DNA of 10,003 nt from an uncultured Methanosarcinales archaeon. GTDB lineage: Archaea; Halobacteriota; Methanosarcinia; Methanotrichales; Methanotrichaceae. The stretch covers positions 1-10,003 of the forward strand of contig CALMJN010000141.1 in NCBI GenBank assembly GCA_937864385.1. The letters are read 5' to 3'. This document shows positions 1 through 7,800 of the stretch, piece after piece (position 1 is the stretch's first letter; every line of letters begins with the position of its first letter). Made by a program: the position numbers and the translations under genes. The notes below the pieces were generated by a model. That model did no database searches. It was given only the letters and a program-made list of their open reading frames with translations, and was not told where the DNA came from.

Positions 1-32
1 AGACCAACCAGACATTTCCGGCCTCCTTTTTT

Positions 33-44
33 ACTTATAAATCT
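33..44 (+). promoter_or_regulatory. TATA-like promoter element for gdhA
   Basis: TTATAAAT lies at 36-43 in an AT-rich stretch after a pyrimidine-rich run. Archaeal transcription usually starts about 25 bp downstream of the TATA box, which would put the start near 65 and give a leader of about 65 nt before the gdhA ATG. The match is by eye and no start site is known. Confidence 0.4.
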
Positions 45-129
45 AACTCAGAATTGTTATATAGCCAAGTGTGGTGCTTTGCATCCACCAGTCAAACATA
101 AAGATTTCGGTAGAATGGAGATGCATTAA

Positions 130-1377
130 ATGTCCAAACCTAATCCATTTGAGATAGCCCAAAAGCAGCTTGACGATTGCGCCAAGATTCTGAATCTCGA
201 TGCCGGAGTGCATGAGTTTCTGCGCCACCCCAGAAGAGAGTTCCATTTTTCCATACCGGTAAGAATGGATGATGGCAGAATGAAGATCTTCCAGGGATAC
301 AGGGTTCAATATAATGATGCTCTGGGCCCCTGCAAGGGCGGCATAAGATACCATCCCGATGAGACCATCGACACAGTGCGGGCTCTATCCGCCTGGATGA
401 CCTGGAAGACATCGCTTCTGGGCCTGCCTCTGGGCGGCGGCAAGGGCGGAGTCATATGCAATCCCAAGGAGATGTCCAGCGGCGAGCTGGAGAGGCTGTG
501 CCGCGGCTATATGGACATGATCTGGCAGAACATCGGCCCGGATAAGGATGTGCCGGCGCCCGACGTTTATACCACACCCCAGATGATGGCCTGGATGATG
601 GATCAGTATTCAAAACTGACCGGCTCCAACAACTTCGGCTGCATTACCGGCAAGCCCCTCTGCGTGGGCGGCTCCTGCGGCAGAGGCGATGCGACAGCCA
701 GAGGCGGAATGTATGCTCTTCGAGAGGCAGCACGGGAGCTCAACATCGATCTCTCCAAGGCTACCTTTGCCATTCAGGGATACGGCAATGCCGGAAGCTT
801 CGCTCACAGCCTGGCCAAGGAGCTCTTTGGAGGCAAGGTTGTAGCAGTCAGCGACTCCCGGGGAGGGGCATTCAATGCCGCAGGTATTGATGCCGACGAA
901 GCGGCTCGGGTAAAGGCGGAGAGCGCCAGCGTGGCCAACATTCCCGGAGCCAAGAAGATCAGCAATGAGGAGCTCTTAGAGCTGGATGTGGACATTCTCA
1001 TAGCTGCAGCTTTAGAGAACGTCATCACCAAGGACAATGCCGGACGGGTAAAGGCCAAGATCATTGTGGAGCTGGCCAACGGCCCCACCACACCCGAGGC
1101 GGATGAGATCCTCTTCCAGAACAAGGTGCACATCATACCCGACTTCCTGGCCAATGCCGGCGGGGTCACCGTGTCCTACTTTGAGATGGTGCAGAACATC
1201 ATGCGCTACTGCTGGTCCTTTGATGAGGTCTACCAGAAATTGGACGAGCGGATGACCATGGCCTACCAGGGCGTCCTGGCCGCCTCCAAGAAGTACAATA
1301 TCAATATGCGCCAGGCAGCTTACACCGTGGCCGTGGCCAGGGTTGTGGATGCTATGAAGACCCGCGGCTGGGTCTAG
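130..1377 (+). CDS. gdhA: Glutamate dehydrogenase (Glu/Leu/Phe/Val dehydrogenase family)
   Basis: This cytoplasmic enzyme interconverts glutamate with 2-oxoglutarate and ammonia using NAD(P)H; in a methanogen its role is probably ammonia assimilation. The 415-residue length is normal for hexameric archaeal GDH. The N-terminal substrate domain has K69 in GPCKGGIRYHP, K93 in TWKTSL, K105 in PLGGGKGG and catalytic D145 in PAPDVYT. These sit at the spacing of K89, K113, K125 and D165 of Clostridium symbiosum GDH. The Rossmann domain begins near residue 212, with the dinucleotide loop GYGNAG at 217-222 and SDSRGG at 241-246. The conserved segment near residues 180-192 reads GGSCGRGDATARG, where many relatives have GR.EATGRG; these are conservative changes. 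GGAG at 117-120, 9 nt before the ATG, supports this start. Cofactor preference (NADH or NADPH) cannot be decided by eye. Confidence 0.96.
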   Translation: MSKPNPFEIAQKQLDDCAKILNLDAGVHEFLRHPRREFHFSIPVRMDDGRMKIFQGYRVQYNDALGPCKGGIRYHPDETIDTVRALSAWMTWKTSLLGLPLGGGKGGVICNPKEMSSGELERLCRGYMDMIWQNIGPDKDVPAPDVYTTPQMMAWMMDQYSKLTGSNNFGCITGKPLCVGGSCGRGDATARGGMYALREAARELNIDLSKATFAIQGYGNAGSFAHSLAKELFGGKVVAVSDSRGGAFNAAGIDADEAARVKAESASVANIPGAKKISNEELLELDVDILIAAALENVITKDNAGRVKAKIIVELANGPTTPEADEILFQNKVHIIPDFLANAGGVTVSYFEMVQNIMRYCWSFDEVYQKLDERMTMAYQGVLAASKKYNINMRQAAYTVAVARVVDAMKTRGWV

Positions 1378-1413
1378 GCAATTATCGGTTCAAAACCACC
1401 AGCAGAGGTGCTT

Positions 1414-1468
1414 TGCGCTCCGCCCTGGGCTGAAAGCCTGCCATAGGGGCGCAGAGCCCTCATTTTTT
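1414..1468 (+). terminator. Hairpin plus T-tract terminator after gdhA
   Basis: TGCGCTCC (1414-1421) can pair with GGGGCGCA (1446-1453), giving 8 bp with one G-T pair. An inner GGGCT/AGCCT stem (1427-1431 with 1435-1439) has a GAA loop. A run of six T follows at 1463-1468. In Archaea the T-tract is the important signal. It sits 86 nt after the gdhA stop and ahead of the convergent reductase gene. Confidence 0.6.
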
Positions 1469-1513
1469 AATACCATTCCCTCTAAATTCGTTTCCATCAT
1501 TTATCTACTTCTT

Positions 1514-2386
1514 TCACTCTTCTTCCATTTCCATCTCCTTTTTCATGGGGCAGCGCTCCATCTCCTCTTTCTCATGCAGCATCATTGCTTCACGCTCCTC
1601 CTCCCGGAATGACTGAAGGCGCTGGGTTAGGAGATCATAGTTGACCCCGTGGCCGTCGAACTCCGGCCCGTCCACGCAGGCCAGCTTTGTCTCTCCTCCC
1701 ACCTCCACCCGGCAGCTGCCGCACATGCCCGTGCCATCGATCATGATGGGGTTCAAGCTGACGATGGTCTTGATCCTCTGAGGACGGGTGATCTCGCTGA
1801 CCAGCTTCATCATTATCACCGGCCCTATGGCCACCACCAGATCCGGCTTTTCCCTCTCCAGGACTTCCTTAAGCAGCTCTGTCACCAGGCCTTTCCTCCC
1901 CAGAGATCCGTCATCGGTGCAGATCAGCAGCTCATCGGATACGGCGGCCATCTCCTCCTTCAATATGACCAGATCTGCCGTCCGCGCCCCAACGATGCTG
2001 ATCACCCTGCTGCCCTGGCTTTTCAGCTTCTTGGCTATGGGATAGATTACTGCAAGGCCCGTGCCTCCGCCTACGCAGACGGCCAGGCCGACGCCCTCGA
2101 CCTCGGAAGGCCGGCCCAATGGGCCAGCCAAGCTTCTGTAGCCCTCGCCCACCTGCAGCCTCTTGAAGGCGGCAGTGGAGCGGCCCACCACATGATAGAT
2201 GATGGTGATGGTCCCCTTGACCGGATCTATATCCGAGATGGTCATGGGGATGCGCTCGCCCTTCTCGCCGGCCATAAGGATCACAAACTGTCCCGGCTGG
2301 GCAACGCGAGCGATCTTGGGGGCGGAAATCTCATTGAGGATGATCGCTCCGCCTGCCATCTCCTTGCGCCTGACTATGGGGAACAA
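1514..2386 (-). CDS. NfnA/SudB-type FAD/NAD-binding reductase subunit with [2Fe-2S] site
   Basis: The product belongs to the ferredoxin-NADP reductase-like family that includes NfnA, SudB (sulfide dehydrogenase beta) and PyrK. Family members pass electrons between NAD(P)H, FAD and iron-sulfur centres and usually work with a larger GltD-like flavoprotein. Counting from the proposed TTG start (290 residues), the FAD domain has PGQFV at 31-35 and RIPMTISD at 45-52. The nucleotide-binding loop is GGGTG at 106-110, and the C-terminal [2Fe-2S] motif has C222, C225 and C237 with D217 as a likely fourth ligand. The open frame extends upstream to 2554, but those residues look unlike the family. Similarity begins exactly at FPIVRRKEM, and GAGG (2397-2394) lies 7 nt before TTG 2386-2384, so I chose TTG. 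The last 30 residues are rich in Glu and Met. No large-subunit gene is adjacent, so its partner and true reaction are unknown. Confidence 0.9.
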   Translation of the reverse strand: MFPIVRRKEMAGGAIILNEISAPKIARVAQPGQFVILMAGEKGERIPMTISDIDPVKGTITIIYHVVGRSTAAFKRLQVGEGYRSLAGPLGRPSEVEGVGLAVCVGGGTGLAVIYPIAKKLKSQGSRVISIVGARTADLVILKEEMAAVSDELLICTDDGSLGRKGLVTELLKEVLEREKPDLVVAIGPVIMMKLVSEITRPQRIKTIVSLNPIMIDGTGMCGSCRVEVGGETKLACVDGPEFDGHGVNYDLLTQRLQSFREEEREAMMLHEKEEMERCPMKKEMEMEEE

Positions 2387-2450
2387 TTGAAGACCTCGAC
2401 CGGAGAGATGCTCTTCAGGTAGAAGAAGATGACGTGAATGAGTCTGCTGA

Positions 2451-2460
2451 TAAAAAAAAG
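2451..2460 (-). terminator. T8 tract on the minus strand between the small ORF and the reductase gene
   Basis: A run of eight A on the plus strand (2452-2459) reads as T8 on the minus strand. It lies 59 nt after the end of the possible 37-codon ORF and 66 nt before the reductase TTG. It could terminate transcription from upstream. Alternatively, the TTTTTTAT stretch could act as the TATA-like element for the reductase, giving a start near 2425 and a leader of about 40 nt. The sequence alone does not decide. Confidence 0.35.
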
Positions 2461-2517
2461 GGAATGGGCGAAATCTCATCGACCCGAGGCGAGACTGCCC
2501 TGAGAGGGGCCCAAGCT

Positions 2518-2631
2518 TTAGAGCTGATTGGCTATGGCCCTCCTGCTGCGGCATGCCCTCAGGACTTTTTCGGCCTTCAATTCATCGAGTTTGCGTTTGC
2601 GTTTCATCTTTCGGTCTCTAGCTTCACTCAT
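2518..2631 (-). CDS. Possible small basic protein, 37 residues
   Basis: This short minus-strand frame reads MSEARDRKMKRKRKL, then a charged, probably helical stretch, and ends ACRSRRAIANQL. Thirteen of 37 residues are Lys or Arg and there is no membrane segment or Cys pair. A strong AGGAGG (2653-2648) lies upstream but is 16 nt from this ATG. It is only 8 nt from another ATG (2639-2637), which reads Met-Arg-Leu-stop, and that TGA overlaps the ATG of the longer frame as ATGA. Translational coupling from the three-codon ORF, or a small indel in a once longer gene, would both explain the layout. I do not recognise a family. A basic, nucleic-acid-binding role is only inference from composition, and the frame may be spurious. 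Confidence 0.35.
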   Translation of the reverse strand: MSEARDRKMKRKRKLDELKAEKVLRACRSRRAIANQL

Positions 2632-2751
2632 AACCGCATTCCCCTTTCCTCCTAGAATATCAACTTTCTCCCTGGAAAGCAATCATAGACAGTCTCTTCT
2701 GATTGTGTCCAGTATCGCCTGAACAAAGAGCACTTGCTCAGCGGCATAACG

Positions 2752-3375
2752 ATGGGGAAAGATATTTGTCCGCCAATAGCTCATGGTTCAAGGGTGAAAA
2801 CCGGATTGACTCTTAAAATCCTTATCCTGGCCTTTCTCCTATTGCTGGCCGGGCCATATCCCGCCTCGGGCTATGGCAAGAGCGTGGAGGACCTGGTGGG
2901 GGTCTTCTCCATAAGCAAGGAGATCAAGATAGGAAGCAGCAGCCAATGCTTCTCCTCGGAGGAGTCTTTCGATCCCCTTGCGCCGCCAGGGAACGGTCCG
3001 GCTGGTCCCTTATCCGACGACCAGGCCCCGAGCATCGCCGGCCTATTTATGGAGCCCCAGAAGATCTCCCTGGCCTCTCCCCAGCCGGTCAACCTCACCG
3101 CCCACCTGATCGATGATCAGGCCATATGGGCGGCAGAGGCGGCATTCTCCGGGCCGGGAGGCGAGAGCATCACCGCGCTCTTCTCATCCCAGAACAGGTC
3201 CTCTGGGACGGAAAGTGACGGCTTTTATGCGAGCCGGATCAGCCTGCCCGGAAATACAAGCGGCCAGTGGCATCTGCAGAATCTGACCCTTGTGGACCGG
3301 GAAGGCAACAGAAGGATCCTCTCCGGAACAGAGATTGAGTGTCTGGGCCTGCCAACTGTCATAACCGTCTCTTGA
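2752..3375 (+). CDS. Exported protein with a C-terminal Ig-like domain, unknown function
   Basis: This is a predicted secreted or envelope protein of about 207 residues. Numbered from its first possible codon (TTG at 2734), positively charged residues 20-28 precede the hydrophobic segment LKILILAFLLLLAG (27-40). That segment is followed by PYPASG, consistent with signal-peptide cleavage near 46. Residues about 107-203 look like one beta-sandwich Ig-like domain: a DD turn after the first strands, SDGFYASRISLPG, GQWHLQNLTLVD, then REGNRR. Such domains are common in archaeal surface proteins. Four N-glycosylation sequons lie in it (NLT 120, NRS 154, NTS 174, NLT 183). The start is uncertain: TTG 2734, ATG 2752 or GTG 2794 are all possible and none has a good ribosome binding site. 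I use the ATG by convention. The stop is 14 nt from the end of the convergent YjbQ gene. No specific ligand or process can be named. Confidence 0.72.
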   Translation: MGKDICPPIAHGSRVKTGLTLKILILAFLLLLAGPYPASGYGKSVEDLVGVFSISKEIKIGSSSQCFSSEESFDPLAPPGNGPAGPLSDDQAPSIAGLFMEPQKISLASPQPVNLTAHLIDDQAIWAAEAAFSGPGGESITALFSSQNRSSGTESDGFYASRISLPGNTSGQWHLQNLTLVDREGNRRILSGTEIECLGLPTVITVS

Positions 3376-3389
3376 TACTGCTCCGCGGT

Positions 3390-3803
3390 TTATTCTCCCA
3401 TGATCTGCAGGATCAGCCTTCTCTGCCGGGGCCTGGCATCCAGTTCCAGGAAGACTATCTGCTGCCAGTCTCCCAGCATAAGCCTTCCCTGGGAGAAGGG
3501 AATGCCGAGACCGGGCCCGATCAGTGCCGCTCTGATATGAGAGTGGCCGTTTCCATCCTGCCAGCGGAGGTTGTGGGCGTAGTCGATATCATCCGGTGCC
3601 AGCTTCTGCAGGGCCCCCTTTAGGTCCTCAATCAATCCCGGTTCGAATTCAATTGTGGTAACGGCCCCCGTAGCTCCGGGAACAAAAACGGTGACAAGAC
3701 CCGATTGAAGGGTCGTCCTCTGCAGGGCGTCCTGCACCTCCCCGGTGATATTTCTGACCTCGTCCTTTTTTGTATGAAAATTCAGGATGACCGTGGCAAT
3801 CAT
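3390..3803 (-). CDS. YjbQ/UPF0047 family protein (secondary thiamine-phosphate synthase-like)
   Basis: The 137-residue product matches the full length of the UPF0047/YjbQ family, small cytoplasmic proteins. Bacterial members can weakly replace thiamine-phosphate synthase; their main physiological role is unsettled. Visible hallmarks are FVPGATGAVTTIEFEPG (40-56), YAHN at 75-78, DGNGHSHIRAAL (83-94) with the conserved histidines H87 and H89, the loop IGPGLGIPFSQGRL (95-108), LGDWQQIVFLELD (110-122) and the end LILQIMGE. The PG in place of the bacterial PHTT motif near residue 42 is the variant I would expect in archaeal members. The ATG at 3803 gives the expected N-terminus. Its ribosome binding site is weak: GGAG at 3825-3822 is 18 nt away. 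It is convergent with the exported-protein gene and divergent from the CDF gene, so it is probably transcribed alone. Confidence 0.93.
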   Translation of the reverse strand: MIATVILNFHTKKDEVRNITGEVQDALQRTTLQSGLVTVFVPGATGAVTTIEFEPGLIEDLKGALQKLAPDDIDYAHNLRWQDGNGHSHIRAALIGPGLGIPFSQGRLMLGDWQQIVFLELDARPRQRRLILQIMGE

Positions 3804-3829
3804 AAGAATGAATCAAGCTGTCTCCATAA

Positions 3830-3857
3830 TTATTTATTGCTTCCCACCCATATAAAA
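3830..3857. promoter_or_regulatory. Divergent promoter region for the YjbQ and CDF genes
   Basis: Only 58 bp separate the two start codons. On the minus strand GTTTTATATGGG (3858-3847) is a good TATA-like element; initiation about 25 bp away, near 3827, would give YjbQ a leader of roughly 24 nt. On the plus strand, TATAAAA at 3851-3857 is too close to the CDF ATG (3862) to serve that start. TTATTTATTG (about 3830-3839) has the right distance for a start near 3860, so the CDF mRNA may be leaderless. That would fit the lack of a ribosome binding site there. All of this is inference from spacing. Confidence 0.4.
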
Positions 3858-3861
3858 CGGC

Positions 3862-4746
3862 ATGGCCTACTATGATGCCGTCCGTCGCATCTTGATGATC
3901 ATCTTCGTCCTCAACATCCTCACCGCTCTGGCCAAGGGGATCTACGGCCTTTACACCGACTCCCTATCCATGAGCGCAGACGGCCTGCATTCATTCTTCG
4001 ACAGCACCGCCAATATCATCGGCCTGGTGGGGATAAGCCTGGCCGCCCGTCCTCCGGACAGGGATCACCCTTACGGCCATGCCAAGTACGAGAGCTTTGC
4101 CGCCATGGGCATAGCCATACTGCTATTCGCCGGCTGCCTGCAGTTGATTGTATCTGCTGCCGGTCGCCTGCAGAGCGGAGGATCGCCGAATGTCACCGGG
4201 CTGTCCTTTGCCGTAATGGCATTGACATTGATCATCAATGTCGGCGTCTCCAGCTATGAGTACGTCCTGGGCCGCAGGCTAAAAAGCAGCATTCTGGTGG
4301 CGGACTCTCTTCACACCAGAAGCGATGTCTTTGCCTCTCTGGGAGTGATCCTGGGCCTGTTTGCGGTAAGGATGGGCTATCCCCTGGCCGATCCGCTTAT
4401 CGCCCTTTTCATATGCGTCTTGATCATTCATACCGGCCTGGAGATAATCAGGGAGAGCTCTACTGCTCTTCTGGACCGGGCGGCGATAGATGAAAAGGTC
4501 ATAGTCGATCTGGCCAGATCGGTAGAGGGGGTATGCAGCTGCCATGCCGTGCGTACCAGAGGCATGGCCGAGGAGATATATGTGGATCTGCACATAGAAG
4601 TTGATGCCTCGCTCTCCATGGAGCTGGCTCACGAGGTGGGAGTGGATGTGGAGCGGGCCATAAAGGGCAGGATTCCAGAGGTGAGGGATGTGGTGGTGCA
4701 TCTGGAGCCAAAGGATTACTGTGATAATAAGGAGATTCCGATCTGA
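3862..4746 (+). CDS. Cation diffusion facilitator (CDF) family metal efflux transporter
   Basis: This inner-membrane antiporter probably exports a divalent metal such as Zn2+, Fe2+, Co2+ or Mn2+ in exchange for protons. At 294 residues it is a complete CDF protein: about six membrane helices in residues 8-195 and a cytoplasmic ferredoxin-like dimer domain from about 208 to 284. The transport site is formed by H43 and D47 (ADGLHSFFD, helix 2) and H151 and D155 (DSLHTRSD, helix 5). This HD/HD set is common in zinc transporters, but I cannot assign the metal. DRDHPYGHAKYE (66-77) is the conserved loop after helix 2. EEIYVDLHIEVD (237-248) and VHLEP (279-283) are conserved in the C-terminal domain. 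The ATG has no ribosome binding site and the mRNA may be leaderless. M12 is an alternative start but would trim helix 1. The CHAT gene begins 75 nt downstream on the same strand, so co-transcription is possible. Confidence 0.95.
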   Translation: MAYYDAVRRILMIIFVLNILTALAKGIYGLYTDSLSMSADGLHSFFDSTANIIGLVGISLAARPPDRDHPYGHAKYESFAAMGIAILLFAGCLQLIVSAAGRLQSGGSPNVTGLSFAVMALTLIINVGVSSYEYVLGRRLKSSILVADSLHTRSDVFASLGVILGLFAVRMGYPLADPLIALFICVLIIHTGLEIIRESSTALLDRAAIDEKVIVDLARSVEGVCSCHAVRTRGMAEEIYVDLHIEVDASLSMELAHEVGVDVERAIKGRIPEVRDVVVHLEPKDYCDNKEIPI

Positions 4747-4821
4747 GGAATCCCGATCTGATCAACAGACCGCTTATGGAAAAGTCCTAAAACAAAAAAA
4801 AGACATTAGGAGAGCCCCAAG

Positions 4822-7800
4822 ATGCAGGATATCATTATTAATGTATCAGAAGCTGGAACTGCCGCTGCCCGTACCTTTGCCTATGAGATAACTGTGGATG
4901 GTCGTGTCATCGCCCGGGGAGCGCTCACTCCGGTTCAGTCTCAGCAGGTGAATGAGATCGGCTCCCAGTACTTCTCCCTCTGGGAAACAAAAGGCCAGGA
5001 GCAGGCCGTGAGCTATCTGCCTCTTCTGAAGGATGCCCTTGGACGCCTTTTACTGGATAAAGCAGAGCAGGGATGGAGAGAGAGCATAGCGTCCGATGCC
5101 AGGTTGGTTATATATTCCAGCATCCCGGAGGTTCTGCAGCTTCCCTGGGAGCTGCTGGAGCTTTCGCCATCAGCAGATGGAAGGCTCAGGGTTGTCCGGC
5201 GCCCCGGCGTTCCTGAGGTCGTCTCAACCTCCCTGCCCAAGCCATCCGCCGGGCCGCTGCGTCTGCTCTTTCTGGCCTCTGGCATGGAGGACTGGGCGGA
5301 GGAGGAGAAGGCCGTTCTGAAGATGGCCGAAGCCCTGGAGATGGAGACTGTCATCTGCGAGAGCGGTAGCCGCTCGGAGCTAATAGGATTGGCGGAGCAG
5401 TTCCGGCCTCATCTGCTGCATCTGGCCGTCCCGGTCAAGGCCTCAACAGGAGGCGCGGCCATCTCCCTGCCGTCCCGTAGCGGCGAGAGGGAGGAGATAT
5501 CGGCAGAGGATCTTGCCCGTGACCTCGAAGATTTTGTATCTGGAGTAATTCTCAGCCGGGGCGGGATCGGCTCCGCCCAGTCCCTTCATCTCTTCTGCCA
5601 GAGGCTCTCGGCTAAGATGCCCCTGGCTCTGGCCTGGATGGCAGAGATCGCAGGGCTCCAGCCCGTCTATAAGGCCCTGACGGAGGGTGCGAGCCTGGGG
5701 GATGCCCTGCTCTCCCCGCCCAAAAAGGGGGCAGAGCTGTCCGGGACAGAGGACGCACTTCTGCCATTTCCCGCCTTATACTCTCAGGCCGATCTAACGG
5801 GCCCCCTGATCGACTGCGAGGCGAATAGTGTGGCATCAGGCTTTAAAGCCTGCAGTGAGATCCCGGCCTTGCCTGGACTGGCGGAAGGATGGTCGGAGTG
5901 TTTTGTGGGCCGGAGAGCCGATATTGCCCGGCTCTTTCCCGCCCTGCGGGAGGGCGGCGTTCATACTCTGATTGTCACCGGCCCGACCGGCTCCGGCAGG
6001 AGCGCTCTGGCAGTCCGTCTCTGCCGGCTGCTGGCCGATGCCGGATATTCGGTGCTTCCCCTCTATAGCTCTCCCAACAATCCCATAACCTGGACCAGGC
6101 TGCTGGAGTTGGTGGCATCTCACCTCAAGGCAGCCGGCCAGGAAAGCCAGGGAAAGAAGCTTTTCAGCTCAAAGGCGCCCAAAGATAGGATGAACGACTT
6201 GATCCAGGTGCTGAAAGCCAACCGATTGCTGCTGCTCTGGGACGGCCTGGAGCTGGATCAGAGTGGCAGGATCCCTGACCCGGATCTCTCCCAGTTCTAT
6301 CTGATGATGATCCGGGGTATGGGTGCGGGCCGGGCCATCATCACCAGCAACAAGCTGCCTGCAGAAGCTCTGACCCTGCCCGCCCGAGCCTGGCTGTGGA
6401 AGGCGGAAGGGCTCTCTCAAGGGGCATTTGTCAGGCGACTTCTCTACATGCCTGGCATAGCAGATCGCTACCGCCAGGGGAAGATCTCTTTTGCTGCTCT
6501 GGCAGAGCATCATCGCCTGGCATCCGGCCTTCCCATCCGACTGGACCAGACAGCCAGAGCTTTGAGCCTAGAGGATATGGCGGCCGGCGGGGACGGCCTG
6601 GCTGCCTTAACCCGCCGACTGGAAGAGGACTCTCTTGCCGCCTTATGCCGGGCCTCCGTCTGCCACATATCCCTCAGCCCTGCCGGCATCGCTGCAGTCT
6701 GCGCTCTGGCCGCGGAGCAGGCGGAATCCTATGCAAAGAGTTGGCAGTCTCTCTCCCTGGCCCATATCTCAGATGGGCTCCTGATGGTGCCTTCCTCCAT
6801 TCGCCCTTCTCTTCTGGCTATGCTGCCCCAGGAGGGGATTGAGTCCGCCCATAGGGCAGCAGCCGGCTTTCTCCAAGGCCTGGCGGAGGCGGGACGCTCT
6901 CAGGAGATTGCCCTGTCCCGGCTGGATGTCCTCCTGGAGGCCAGGGGGCACTATATGGCTGCAGGGGACTGGGAGGCGGCTGCGGTCACAACCGGTCGCA
7001 TAAGCGGCTATCTGAGAAGGAGGGGCCATTATGGGGAGATCATAAGGCTGAACCGGGAGCTCTTAGAACTGAATCTCCCCACCCCCACCCAGACAGGGCC
7101 AGCGGCAAGGATTGGGCAGGCATATCTGGATCAGGAGGACTATAAAAGGGCAGAAAAGTGGTATGAGCGAGCCCTGCAATTCTCTCCTGAGCCGGCCTGC
7201 TATCTCGGTCTGGGCCTATCTCTTATGCATCAGGAGAAGTTCGACCTGGCCAGGAGCAACCTGCAGAAGGCGTATGATGCCTACAGCGAGGCGAATGATA
7301 TCTCCGGCCAGATGGAGGCCCTTAGCAGCCTGGCGGCCATAGACATGAAGAATGGGGAGACGAAGGCTGCTCTAGAGAAGATGGAGAAGGTAGCTGGGAT
7401 CATGAGGAAGCTCGGAGACCTGCCGGGAGAGGCCCAGGCACTTCAAGAGGCTGCCCGTCTGGATATGATGCTCTCCAATTTCGATTCAGCCCGGAGCAGG
7501 CTGCAGAGATCCCTGGAGCTGCTGCAGTCATCCCATGACCCCAGAGGGGCAGCCTTCGCTCTCTTCAACCTGGCCAGCCTGGACCTGGAGAAAGGAGACT
7601 TCCAAAATGCCGCAGCAGAGTACGCCAGGGCTCTGCCGCTCTTCAGGGAGATGGAGGACCGGGCCACAGTGTCAGCCATACTGCACAGCCAGGGGCTGAT
7701 CCAGGCCCAGGCCGGGGAGAAGGCGCTGGCCATAAGCAGCTTCAAGGAGGCCCTGGCCATCAACCAGGATCTGGGGGATAAAGCGGCAGAGGCGGGATCC

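Larger units (their letters stand above)
2387..2751. other. Intergenic region between the reductase and exported-protein genes
   Basis: These 365 bp separate two divergently transcribed genes. They hold the possible 37-codon ORF and the T8 tract described separately. TGAAGA (2388-2393) and TCTTCA (2412-2417) form a 6-bp inverted repeat that brackets the reductase ribosome binding site. The plus-strand open frames here have no credible ribosome binding site or family resemblance, and I found no convincing TATA box for the exported-protein gene. Confidence 0.5.

Noticed and set aside
1649..2422. Long plus-strand open frame (257 codons) opposite the reductase gene
   Set aside because: It is antisense to a clearly recognised gene; its His/Ala/Leu-rich translation is typical of a shadow frame in GC-rich coding DNA.
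2387..2554. N-terminal extension of the reductase to the ATG at 2554
   Set aside because: The 56 extra residues do not resemble the family and run through the T8 tract. The TTG at 2386 has a correctly spaced ribosome binding site where homology begins.
2434..2722. Plus-strand open frames of 64-73 codons between the reductase and exported-protein genes
   Set aside because: No ribosome binding sites and no recognisable protein features. They mirror the minus-strand small ORF and the upstream part of the reductase frame.
4735..4764. GATTCC/GGAATC inverted repeat and duplicated CGATCTGA at the CDF stop as a terminator
   Set aside because: The stem is only 6 bp and no T-run follows on the plus strand. 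The A8 run at 4793-4800 is the wrong base for plus-strand termination.
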